In this document: piece after piece, positions 38,332 through 44,649 of the stretch | Position numbering within the stretch: the stretch's first letter is position 1 | Layout of the letters: each line of letters begins with the position of its first letter | DNA from: Clostridiales bacterium | GTDB taxonomy: Bacteria > Bacillota > Clostridia > Oscillospirales > Oscillospiraceae | NCBI GenBank assembly: GCA_022787565.1 | Contig: JALFVN010000075.1 | Location: 1-44,649, forward strand | Length of the DNA: 44,649 nucleotides | Direction: 5' to 3' | Translations under genes and position numbers: made by a program | The notes under the pieces: generated by a model | The model's database searches: none | What the model saw: the letters and a program-made list of their open reading frames with translations, nothing else | Told to the model about the DNA's origin: nothing

Positions 38332-39006
38332 TCAGTGCTCTTCCTCTACGGCCTCAGACACATAGATGGACAGCAGCATGGTAAACACCATCGCCTGGAT
38401 CATGCAGAAAAGCAGACTCAGCACATTCATCAGCACAGGCAGCAGAATGGGGAAGATGTTATAGAGCTGCTCCACCACCATCTCCTCGCCGTACAGGTTG
38501 CCGTAAAGACGGAGAGACAGGGAGAAGGGCCGGACGAACTGCTCAATTATGTTCAGCGGCAGCATGAGAATAAACGGCGTGACAAAGCTGAGCAGATAAT
38601 GCTTAATGCCCCGCTCCCGGATGCCGATGGTATGGGTCGTAAAAAACGCGATGATACCCAGCGCCGCCGTCACCGACAGGCAGGCCGTGGGCACTGCGAA
38701 GCCCTTGATATGCCCCGCTCCCGGCAGCAGTCCCGAATAGTTGCAGACCACAATAAAAATAAAGTAGGTGGCAAAAATGGGGAAATATTTTTTCGCCGTC
38801 TTTGCTCCCATGATGCCGGCAAAATAATTCTGCAGGCTCTCCACCGCCATCTCGGCAATATTCTGCAGCGGGCCGGGCACATCCTTCAGCTTTCTTGTGG
38901 CAAGAATGGACAGGATCGTGAGGATCAGTATAATGACCCACATGGTCACAAGGGTACTGGTGATCTGCACCGGGCCTATGCTGAACAACACATTGGTTCC
39001 TTCCAT
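38332..39006 (-). CDS. atpB: ATP synthase a subunit
   Basis: A 224-residue Fo a subunit with several membrane helices. The essential Arg is in [13 protein letters not shown] about residue 162, next to helix residues [12 protein letters not shown]. It forms the half-channels that face the c ring. I chose ATG 39006 (M-E-G-T-N-V-L) with GGAGG 7 bases upstream instead of the longer frame. It is the first gene of the operon, whose order is a, c, b, b'-delta-alpha, gamma, beta, epsilon; no atpI is visible. Confidence 0.95.
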   Translation of the reverse strand: MEGTNVLFSIGPVQITSTLVTMWVIILILTILSILATRKLKDVPGPLQNIAEMAVESLQNYFAGIMGAKTAKKYFPIFATYFIFIVVCNYSGLLPGAGHIKGFAVPTACLSVTAALGIIAFFTTHTIGIRERGIKHYLLSFVTPFILMLPLNIIEQFVRPFSLSLRLYGNLYGEEMVVEQLYNIFPILLPVLMNVLSLLFCMIQAMVFTMLLSIYVSEAVEEEH

Positions 39007-39042
39007 CGTATCACCTCCGTCTCTGTTGATCACAGTCTTCGT

Positions 39043-39071
39043 ATTTTACCGCAGTTTGCGGGAAAAGTAAA
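39043..39071 (-). promoter_or_regulatory. Promoter of the atp operon
   Basis: On the minus strand TTTACT (39071-39066) and TAAAAT (39048-39043) are 17 bases apart. Confidence 0.6.
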
Positions 39072-39116
39072 TGTATTTTCCACGCGTTTCAATAGATTTT
39101 GTAGATTTTTTCACAT

Positions 39117-39683
39117 TTACAGTCTGCCCGTAGCCCACATCCAGCTGAACGCCAGGGCCCAGGAGCCGAAAAGGGCGGTTTTCTGCCGTTCCAGGATCTC
39201 TCTGCGGGTGTACCAGCGTGCCTCGATCTCCTCGCCGGTAGCTCTGTCCGGGTGAAACTCTCCCTCCGCCGTGGCAAAAATACAGATGGTCCGTTCATCC
39301 CCTATCCCCACGGTGCAGGCCGCGGGGGGCAGTATCTCCCTGATCTCCACCAGATCCAGTCCGGTCTCCTCCTTCAGTTCCCGCCGGGCACACATCTCCG
39401 GCGTCTCCCCCGGGTCGATCAGTCCGCCGGGAAAGCCGTAGATCTTCTGGCCCAGCTCCATACGGTACTCGTGGATGAGGGCCATATGCTCGTTTTCTCT
39501 GTCGGTGACGATTATCACCACAGCGTCCGCCGGATGATTGACCAGCTGGTCGAAGCGCTCAATATCGTCCCTGCGGCTGACCATCTCATAGCAGCGCTCC
39601 ACGCCGAGTGGGTCAATATAATGCAGGTCATAGCGGTGAAGAAATTTCCCGCCGTTCTTTTTCTCTATGCTCCTGAACTTCAT
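39117..39683 (-). CDS. NUDIX hydrolase, ADP-ribose pyrophosphatase-like
   Basis: A 188-residue NUDIX protein. The box is complete: G-G-L-I-D-P-G-E-T-P-E-M-C-A-R-R-E-L-K-E within residues about 90-112, continuing E-T-G-L. The surroundings (Y-E-M-V-S-R-R-D, V-V-I-I-V-T-D-R, Q-K-I-Y-G-F-P-G-G) fit ADP-ribose or nucleotide-sugar pyrophosphatases. I chose ATG 39683 with AAGGAG about 8 bases upstream. It runs ahead of the atp promoter but has its own promoter and is probably a single-gene unit. Confidence 0.88.
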   Translation of the reverse strand: MKFRSIEKKNGGKFLHRYDLHYIDPLGVERCYEMVSRRDDIERFDQLVNHPADAVVIIVTDRENEHMALIHEYRMELGQKIYGFPGGLIDPGETPEMCARRELKEETGLDLVEIREILPPAACTVGIGDERTICIFATAEGEFHPDRATGEEIEARWYTRREILERQKTALFGSWALAFSWMWATGRL

Positions 39684-39711
39684 GACCCTTCTCCTTTGCC
39701 GTTCTGTTTGG

Positions 39712-39740
39712 ATTATAGCACAACGGCGGAACAACCACAA
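39712..39740 (-). promoter_or_regulatory. Promoter of the NUDIX gene
   Basis: On the minus strand TTGTGG (39740-39735) and TATAAT (39717-39712) are 17 bases apart. Confidence 0.65.
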
Positions 39741-39871
39741 TCCTTATCTCTCCGCCCGGTTCGAACAGGCGAAAAGGCTGTTGCTTTTCGTATTTTCAGG
39801 GGTATATAATAATGGCTGCCGAACAAAACGCTTTGCGGTTTATTCGCGCGGCTCCGGCCGCGCAATTCCAG

Positions 39872-39898
39872 AAAAACAGCTCCTTCACGCTGTTTTTT
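39872..39898. terminator. Orphan terminator-like hairpin in the NUDIX-nitrilase gap
   Basis: AAAAACAGC (39872-39880) pairs with GCTGTTTTT (39889-39897), and T follows. No gene ends here on either strand. The rest of the 39741-40074 gap holds another hairpin (GCGCGGC/GCCGCGC, about 39846-39863) and the nitrilase promoter, but no gene. Confidence 0.5.
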
Positions 39899-39967
39899 CC
39901 AAATATATACAGCTTCCGGAAGCTGAACTGAGCGCGGTTTCCCGCTCCGTTTCCGTCAGGATATCCA

Positions 39968-39996
39968 TTGACAAGAGGGCATTCTCCTGATAAACT
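39968..39996 (+). promoter_or_regulatory. Promoter of the nitrilase-mnmA-tcdA operon
   Basis: TTGACA (39968-39973), 17-base spacer, TAAACT (39991-39996). Confidence 0.7.
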
Positions 39997-40074
39997 ACAT
40001 GAACATAGTATTTTAATAGGATTATCCAGGTCCGCAGTGTGTGGCTATCCAACATCACGGGAGGAGCAAACCGC

Positions 40075-40851
40075 ATGAGACTTGCCATGGCGCAGATGCG
40101 CATGAGCGCATCCATTGATGAAAATCTGAAAAAATCCCTTGCTCTGATGGAGCGGGCAAAGGCAGCGGGAGCGGAGCTGATCTTCTTCCCGGAGCTTCAG
40201 CTGACGCCCTTTTTTCCCCAATTTAAAAAGCGGGATGCCTCCAGCTGGCTTATGGACGTCCAGGCTCCTGAACTCCGGGCCATACGGGAAAAGTGCCGGG
40301 AGCTGGGTCTCTTTGCCAGCCCCAATGTGTATCTGGCGCAGGAGGGAAAAAGGTATGACGCCTCCCTGCTGATAGGCGGAGAGGGCGAGCTTCTGGGCAT
40401 TTCAAAAATGGTGCACATTGCCCAGGCCAGGTACTTTTATGAGCAGGACTATTATACCCCCAGTGACAGCGGATTTCGGGTTTATGATACGCCCTTTGGC
40501 CGTATCGGTATTGTCATCTGCTTTGACCGGCATCTGCCCGACGGGATCAGAAGCTGTGCCGCCCAGGGCGCGGAGCTAATTTTGATCCCCACGGCCAACA
40601 TCGAGGGGGAACCGCTGGAGCTTTTCGAATGGGAGGTGCGGGTTCAGTCCTTCCAGAGCACGGTGTTCACCGCCATGTGCAACCGGGTAGGGCCGGAGGG
40701 CGAAATTGTTTTCGCCGGCCAGTCCCTGGTCGCCGGGCCGGACGGCAGTCTGCTGTTCAAGGCCGGCGGGCAGGAAGAGCTGCTCATTGTGGATGTGCCG
40801 CTGGAGGCGGCGGGCCGGGAACGGGCGCTGCGGCCCTGGCTCAGTCTATAA
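40075..40851 (+). CDS. Carbon-nitrogen hydrolase (nitrilase family amidase)
   Basis: The 258-residue protein has the Glu-Lys-Cys triad of the nitrilase superfamily: E40 in I-F-F-P-E-L, K111 in G-I-S-K-M-V-H and C149 in I-V-I-C-F-D-R-H-L-P-D. The surroundings resemble N-carbamoylputrescine amidase and related omega-amidases, so a small amide or carbamoyl substrate is likely. I chose ATG 40075 because GGGAGGAG lies 8 bases upstream; an upstream in-frame start lacks one. It is 15 bases before mnmA and begins the operon, though a link to tRNA modification is not obvious. Confidence 0.9.
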   Translation: MRLAMAQMRMSASIDENLKKSLALMERAKAAGAELIFFPELQLTPFFPQFKKRDASSWLMDVQAPELRAIREKCRELGLFASPNVYLAQEGKRYDASLLIGGEGELLGISKMVHIAQARYFYEQDYYTPSDSGFRVYDTPFGRIGIVICFDRHLPDGIRSCAAQGAELILIPTANIEGEPLELFEWEVRVQSFQSTVFTAMCNRVGPEGEIVFAGQSLVAGPDGSLLFKAGGQEELLIVDVPLEAAGRERALRPWLSL

Positions 40852-40866
40852 CGGGGATGATGGAAG

Positions 40867-41955
40867 ATGTCAGAAAAGAAAAGCGCGCTGATCGCCATGA
40901 GCGGCGGCGTGGACAGCTCCGTTGCCGCATATCTGATGCAGCAGCGGGGCTTTCGCTGCGAGGGCACGACGATGCGGCTGTATCGGAACGCAGATATCGG
41001 CTTGAGCCAGTTTCACTCCTGCTGCTCCCAGCGGGATATTGACGACGCCAGCGAGGTGGCGTTCCAGTTGGACATTCCCTATGAAGTTCTGGATTTCACC
41101 ATGGATTTCAAGAGCTGTGTCATGGAGAAATTTGTCCGGACCTATGAGGCGGGCGGGACGCCGAACCCCTGTATCGACTGCAACCGGTACCTGAAGTTCG
41201 ACAGCCTCCTGCGCTTTGCACGGGAAAAGGGCCTGGAGTATATCGTGACCGGTCATTATGCCCGCATCGGATATGATGAGGCCTCCGGCCGCTATCTGCT
41301 GAAAAAAGCCCTGGATCAGAGCAAGGATCAGAGCTATGTGCTCTACATGCTGACCCAGGAGCAGCTTTCCCACACACTGTTTCCTCTGGGCGAGCTGAAA
41401 AAAACGGAGGTGCGGGAGCTTGCGGAGCGGCTGGGCTTTGTCAACGCCCGCAAGCACGACAGTCAGGATATCTGCTTCGTGCCGGACGGGGACTATGTGA
41501 AATTCATGGAGCAGTACACCGGCAAAAAATATCCGGAAGGCCCGTTCCTGAACCTGGACGGGGCTGTCATTGGGCAGCATCGGGGCGCGGTGCGCTACAC
41601 CATAGGGCAGCGGAAGGGGCTGGGGCTTGCCATGAGGGAGCCGGTGTATGTCTGTAAAAAGGACATGGAGGCAAACACTGTCTCCGTTGGGCCCGAGAGC
41701 GCCCTGTACACCGGCACCCTGTTTGCCCGGGACATCAACTGGATCTCCGTTCCCGGCCTTGACGGGCCCATGCGCGTCAAGGCCAAAACCCGCTACCGTC
41801 AGGCGGAGCAGCCGGCCACCGTTTACCCGGAAGGGCCGGACTGCATACGGCTGGAATTCGACCAGCCCCAGCGGGCCGTGACCGTGGGTCAGGCTCTGGT
41901 TTTGTACGACGGCGATCTGGTCGTCGGCGGCGGCACCATTTCCCGGGTGCCCTGA
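40867..41955 (+). CDS. mnmA: tRNA-specific 2-thiouridylase MnmA
   Basis: The 362-residue enzyme adds sulfur to U34 of Lys, Glu and Gln tRNAs. It shows the ATP-binding loop A-M-S-G-G-V-D-S-S (residues about 10-18), the first catalytic Cys C102 in T-P-N-P-C-I-D-C-N, the second catalytic Cys C203 in S-Q-D-I-C-F, and the C-terminal G-Q-R-K-G-L-G-L and beta-barrel region. The length is normal. Its sulfur is passed on from a cysteine desulfurase, and one is encoded four genes later in the same operon. The tRNAs it modifies include those in the array at 8 kb. Confidence 0.96.
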   Translation: MSEKKSALIAMSGGVDSSVAAYLMQQRGFRCEGTTMRLYRNADIGLSQFHSCCSQRDIDDASEVAFQLDIPYEVLDFTMDFKSCVMEKFVRTYEAGGTPNPCIDCNRYLKFDSLLRFAREKGLEYIVTGHYARIGYDEASGRYLLKKALDQSKDQSYVLYMLTQEQLSHTLFPLGELKKTEVRELAERLGFVNARKHDSQDICFVPDGDYVKFMEQYTGKKYPEGPFLNLDGAVIGQHRGAVRYTIGQRKGLGLAMREPVYVCKKDMEANTVSVGPESALYTGTLFARDINWISVPGLDGPMRVKAKTRYRQAEQPATVYPEGPDCIRLEFDQPQRAVTVGQALVLYDGDLVVGGGTISRVP

Positions 41956-41963
41956 AAAATAAA

Positions 41964-42383
41964 ATGACTGGATGTGATCCCTTGGATAAATGTTCCCCCG
42001 GATGCGGGCAAAAACACTGCGGCGCCTGCTGCGGCGGTTCCTGTTCCGGCTGCGGCGGCACACTGCAGCTGACTCAGGGAGAAATCGACTTGCTGTTTTG
42101 CTTTGCGCAGATCCCCTTTCTCCCTGTAGCCCTGGAGGAAAAGTCCGGGCAGCCCGTCTTTCTGGAAGAAGGGGAAGCGCGGGCAGCGCAGCTTTCGCCC
42201 ATTATCAGCGCCCTTTCCCAAAAGGGCCTGATCCGTCTGGACTATGACCTCCCTCTTTCAAACTTTGATTACGGAAAATACCGGGCCTTTCCGCGCTGCG
42301 GGAGCATGGCCCTTACCGCCGCGGGCCTGCAGGCGGTAGAACAGCTGGAGATACAGGGAATCGAGGAAGAAAGCAATGCTTAA
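41964..42383 (+). CDS. Cys-rich N-terminal protein of unknown function
   Basis: A 139-residue protein. The first 33 residues contain nine cysteines (C-D-P-L-D-K-C-S-P-G-C, K-H-C-G-A-C-C-G-G-S-C-S-G-C), a likely Fe-S or zinc site. The rest looks like a small winged-helix: L-T-Q-G-E-I-D-L-L-F, I-S-A-L-S-Q-K-G-L-I-R-L-D-Y-D-L-P. That layout suggests a redox- or metal-sensing regulator or a sulfur carrier. It overlaps tcdA by 8 bases and follows mnmA by 8, so it belongs to the tRNA-modification operon. I do not recognise a named family. Confidence 0.75.
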   Translation: MTGCDPLDKCSPGCGQKHCGACCGGSCSGCGGTLQLTQGEIDLLFCFAQIPFLPVALEEKSGQPVFLEEGEARAAQLSPIISALSQKGLIRLDYDLPLSNFDYGKYRAFPRCGSMALTAAGLQAVEQLEIQGIEEESNA

Positions 42384-43143
42384 TCAATTTTCACGGACAC
42401 AGCTCCTCCTTGGCCAGGAGGGCATGGAAAAGCTGTACCGGGCCCGGGTTGCAGTGTTCGGGATCGGCGGCGTCGGCGGCTATACCGTAGAGGCTCTCGC
42501 CCGCAGCGGCGTGGGCACACTGGACCTGATCGACGACGACAAGGTCTGTCTGACCAATCTGAACCGGCAGATCTTCGCCACCCGCAAAACTGTGGGGCAA
42601 TATAAGGTGGATGTGGCCCAGCAGCGGATATTGGAGATCAACCCCAAAGCCGTCGTCCATACTTACAAGACCTTTTACGCGCCGCAGACAGCGGAACTGT
42701 TTGACTTCAGCCAATACGACTATGTGGTGGACGCCATAGACACCGTTACGGGCAAGCTGGAGCTGGTGGAGCAGGCGGAAAAGGCCGGCGTCCCCATTAT
42801 CAGCAGCATGGGCGCCGGAAACAAGCTGGACCCTACCGCTTTTGAGGTGGCGGATATCTATGAGACCTCCGTCTGTCCCCTTGCCCGGGTCATGCGCAAG
42901 GAGCTGAAAAAGCGGGGCATAGAGAAGCTGAAGGTGGTCTACTCCAAGGAACCCCCCATGACCCCGCTGGATGATATGTCCATCAGCTGCCGCACAAACT
43001 GTATCTGCCCGCCGGGCACAGCGCGGAAATGCACGCAGCGGAGGCAGGTGCCGGGCAGCAACGCCTTTGTGCCCTCAGTTGTGGGGCTGATCATCGCCGG
43101 TGAGGTGGTAAAGGACCTGACCGGGGCAGGAGGCACAACGTGA
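42376..43143 (+). CDS. tcdA: tRNA threonylcarbamoyladenosine dehydratase TcdA
   Basis: A 255-residue E1-like enzyme with a nucleotide-binding G-I-G-G-V-G (29-34), the L-I-D-D-D-K-V motif, N-L-N-R-Q-I (adenylation Arg region) and D-A-I-D-T-V. The segment S-M-G-A-G-N-K-L-D-P, a Cys in S-V-C-P-L, and C-R-T-N-C-I-C-P-P-G-T are typical of TcdA/YgdL. It turns t6A37 into cyclic t6A using ATP. It overlaps the Cys-rich gene by 8 bases and the desulfurase by 4. In other bacteria it depends on a cysteine desulfurase, which fits its next neighbour. Confidence 0.93.
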   Translation: MLNQFSRTQLLLGQEGMEKLYRARVAVFGIGGVGGYTVEALARSGVGTLDLIDDDKVCLTNLNRQIFATRKTVGQYKVDVAQQRILEINPKAVVHTYKTFYAPQTAELFDFSQYDYVVDAIDTVTGKLELVEQAEKAGVPIISSMGAGNKLDPTAFEVADIYETSVCPLARVMRKELKKRGIEKLKVVYSKEPPMTPLDDMSISCRTNCICPPGTARKCTQRRQVPGSNAFVPSVVGLIIAGEVVKDLTGAGGTT

Positions 43144-44264
43144 TCTATCTGGATTATTCGGCAAATACCCCGGCGGATCCCGCCGTGCTGGAGGCCTTTC
43201 TGGCTGCGGAGCAAAGCTTCATCGGCAATCCCAATTCCAATCGCCCTGCGGGGCAGGCAGCCCGGCAGGAAATGGCCCGGGTCACCGATTCCCTTGCGTC
43301 CATGCTGGGGCTCAGCCCTGCGGAGATCATCTATACCTCCGGCGCCAGTGAGTCCAACAACCTGGCGCTGAAGGGTATTGCCCAGGCCTCCCGGCATATT
43401 GGCAGGCACATCATCTCCACCGCACTGGAGCACTCCTCCGTGGGCGGGACGCTGACCGCTTTGCAGCGTCAGGGCTATGAGATCGACCTGGCAGGTATTC
43501 GTTCTGACGGGAAGATCGACCTGGAGCAGCTGCAGGAGCTGCTGCGCCGGGACACCATTCTGGTCTCCGTCTGTGCAGTGGACAGTGAGCTGGGTACCGT
43601 ACAGCCCATAAGGCAGATTGCGGAAATCCTCCGCGACTTCCCTGACTGCCGGCTTCATGTGGACGCCACCCAGGCCGTAGGCAAAACGGAGCTTGTGCTG
43701 GAGGGTGTGGACACCATGAGTATTGCACCCCACAAGTTTTACGGGCTGAATGGCAGCGGACTGCTGCTGAAACGAAAGGACCTGGTGATCGAGCCCCAGA
43801 TCCACGGGGGAAGCAGCAGCACCATTTACCGCAGCGGAACCCCGGCCCTGGCGCTGGCGGTCTCCGTGGAGAAAGCCCTGAAGCTGGCCCTGGAAAACCA
43901 GGAACAGCGGATACGCTGCGTCAGCGAGCTGAACAGGGAGCTTCGCGCCGCCCTGTCCCGGTATCCGCAGGTTCGCTTCAACAGCCCGGAGGACGCCGTG
44001 CCTCATATTCTGAATCTCAGCGTTACCGGCGTGAAGGGCACCGCTTTTCAGCGCGCGCTGGGAGAGGAGGGCGTCTGTGTTTCGGTCAAATCCGCCTGCT
44101 CTGCAGACGGCACCCCCTCCAAGGCGGTGTTTGCCGTCAGCCGGGACAGGAAAAACGCCCTGTCCTCCTGGCGGATCAGTCTCAGCCATCTGACTACCCG
44201 GGAGGAACTTGCCCAATTCATGCAGGCCTTTGACCGCTGCTGCCACCGGCTGCTTTCCCAATAG
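43140..44264 (+). CDS. Cysteine desulfurase (NifS/IscS-like)
   Basis: The 374-residue PLP enzyme starts at GTG 43140, overlapping the tcdA stop (GTGA). It begins I-Y-L-D-Y-S-A-N-T-P as in NifS-type proteins. Conserved points include I-Y-T-S-G-A-S-E-S-N-N, the PLP lysine K199 in A-P-H-K-F-Y-G, and the catalytic Cys C320 in K-S-A-C-S-A-D-G. It draws sulfur from cysteine and would supply MnmA and TcdA. No iscU or scaffold gene follows, so it looks dedicated to tRNA. The nine-residue approach to the catalytic Cys is slightly unlike classic IscS. Confidence 0.93.
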   Translation: MIYLDYSANTPADPAVLEAFLAAEQSFIGNPNSNRPAGQAARQEMARVTDSLASMLGLSPAEIIYTSGASESNNLALKGIAQASRHIGRHIISTALEHSSVGGTLTALQRQGYEIDLAGIRSDGKIDLEQLQELLRRDTILVSVCAVDSELGTVQPIRQIAEILRDFPDCRLHVDATQAVGKTELVLEGVDTMSIAPHKFYGLNGSGLLLKRKDLVIEPQIHGGSSSTIYRSGTPALALAVSVEKALKLALENQEQRIRCVSELNRELRAALSRYPQVRFNSPEDAVPHILNLSVTGVKGTAFQRALGEEGVCVSVKSACSADGTPSKAVFAVSRDRKNALSSWRISLSHLTTREELAQFMQAFDRCCHRLLSQ

Positions 44265-44308
44265 GCGTCCGGTTATCTTCACTTGGGATTTTTTCGCCAA
44301 AAGGCGTA

Positions 44309-44337
44309 TTGACACGGAAAAGAAAGCGCGCTAATAT
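44309..44337 (+). promoter_or_regulatory. Strong promoter at the right edge
   Basis: Perfect TTGACA (44309-44314), 17-base spacer, TAATAT (44332-44337). It has no gene of normal length after it inside the window. Confidence 0.75.
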
Positions 44338-44375
44338 ACTACCCATAACCGGACTATGTTAATGGGGCTATCATT

Positions 44376-44453
44376 ATGCTGCCGGCTGTTTCTGTATGTA
44401 TGTGTATGATGATGCGAAACATCGTTCGCACCATCTTATGCAGTACCCCCTGA
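44376..44453 (+). CDS. Possible Met/Cys-rich leader peptide
   Basis: A 25-residue frame from ATG 44376 contains C-M-C-M-M-M-R and later I-L-C-S-T-P, with five Met and three Cys. A second frame, ATG 44356 to TGA 44409, gives a 17-residue Cys/Leu-rich peptide (G-L-S-L-C-C-R-L-F-L). Neither has a strong ribosome site. Both lie just after a strong promoter and before a series of perfect hairpins, the layout of an amino-acid attenuator. A regulated gene would start beyond the window. It may also be an untranslated leader. Confidence 0.35.
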   Translation: MLPAVSVCMCMMMRNIVRTILCSTP

Positions 44454-44475
44454 AAGCCTTATGCAGCGGAAAAAT

Positions 44476-44621
44476 GAGGGAGACCGCACAAGATGTGCGG
44501 TCTCCCTCCAGCTTGTCAAAAAAGTCCTGTCGGGACTTTTTTGACCGCTTCTTCCGCCGAGCGTTTTGAAATATTCAAAACGCTGCTTCGCCCAAAAAGC
44601 TTGAAAAATCAAGCTTTTTGG
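44476..44621 (+). repeat. Four consecutive perfect hairpins
   Basis: The hairpins are 44476-44508 (14 bp), 44515-44545 (13 bp, with an internal A6/T6), 44560-44584 (11 bp) and 44592-44621 (13 bp). T-rich arms in the second and fourth resemble terminators. They lie in a leader after the promoter at 44309. Confidence 0.7.
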
Positions 44622-44649
44622 CGGCGGGTTATTGTAACGCGAGGCGGGC

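Overview
The window looks like a chromosomal stretch of an anaerobic gut-type Clostridia bacterium, most likely Oscillospirales. The signs are moderately high GC with Gram-positive style ribosome binding sites, an oxygen-sensitive 2-oxoacid:ferredoxin oxidoreductase operon, a bile-acid/enoate-reductase-like flavoenzyme with an Fe-S cluster, and a complete F1Fo ATP synthase operon. This assignment is inferred from gene content; no rRNA is present.

Left part (about 150-10,700): an accessory island. Two overlapping WYL regulators (470-2613) end at a strong terminator. Then come about 650 bases of non-coding DNA packed with RNA-like elements, a vWA protein of the DUF2828 family that resembles Ro60 in layout (3325), an RtcB-type RNA ligase (4872), a short unknown ORF, a pol-beta-like nucleotidyltransferase of the RlaP type (6545), an XRE regulator and a compact array of eleven tRNA genes (7936-8847). 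Together this reads as an RNA damage sensing, repair and tRNA replacement locus. The non-coding block holds four tandem elements with an identically spaced motif, GAAA-N7-ACAGCA, each closed by a different but perfectly complementary helix. Two of them enclose tRNA-like folds, so they are strong candidates for bacterial Y RNAs. The island ends in debris: a helicase and an SMC-like ATPase remnant, a phage terminase remnant, a broken exonuclease-like gene and a LexA/S24-like remnant.

Middle part (10,750-32,300): two CNNM/CorC membrane proteins; a small conserved protein plus GreA; Tex; a TetR-GNAT fusion regulator heading a kinase-like/ABC transporter operon; an Old Yellow Enzyme family reductase behind an operator that resembles those of the TetR gene; a VOC protein, a DnaQ-like exonuclease, an AraC/GyrI-type regulator, a GT4 glycosyltransferase with a MATE exporter, and a 2-oxoacid:ferredoxin oxidoreductase (ferredoxin, alpha, beta, gamma) with a P-loop ATPase in front.

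Right part (32,500-44,649): an ATP synthase operon (a, c, b, b'-delta-alpha, gamma, beta, epsilon) on the minus strand. Its alpha subunit is fused to a membrane-anchored b'-delta module, and its epsilon is short. A NUDIX hydrolase follows. Then a plus-strand operon holds a nitrilase-family amidase, MnmA, a Cys-rich protein, TcdA and a cysteine desulfurase, mostly tRNA sulfur and t6A modification. The window ends with a strong promoter, possible Cys/Met-rich leader peptides and four perfect hairpins in front of an unseen gene.
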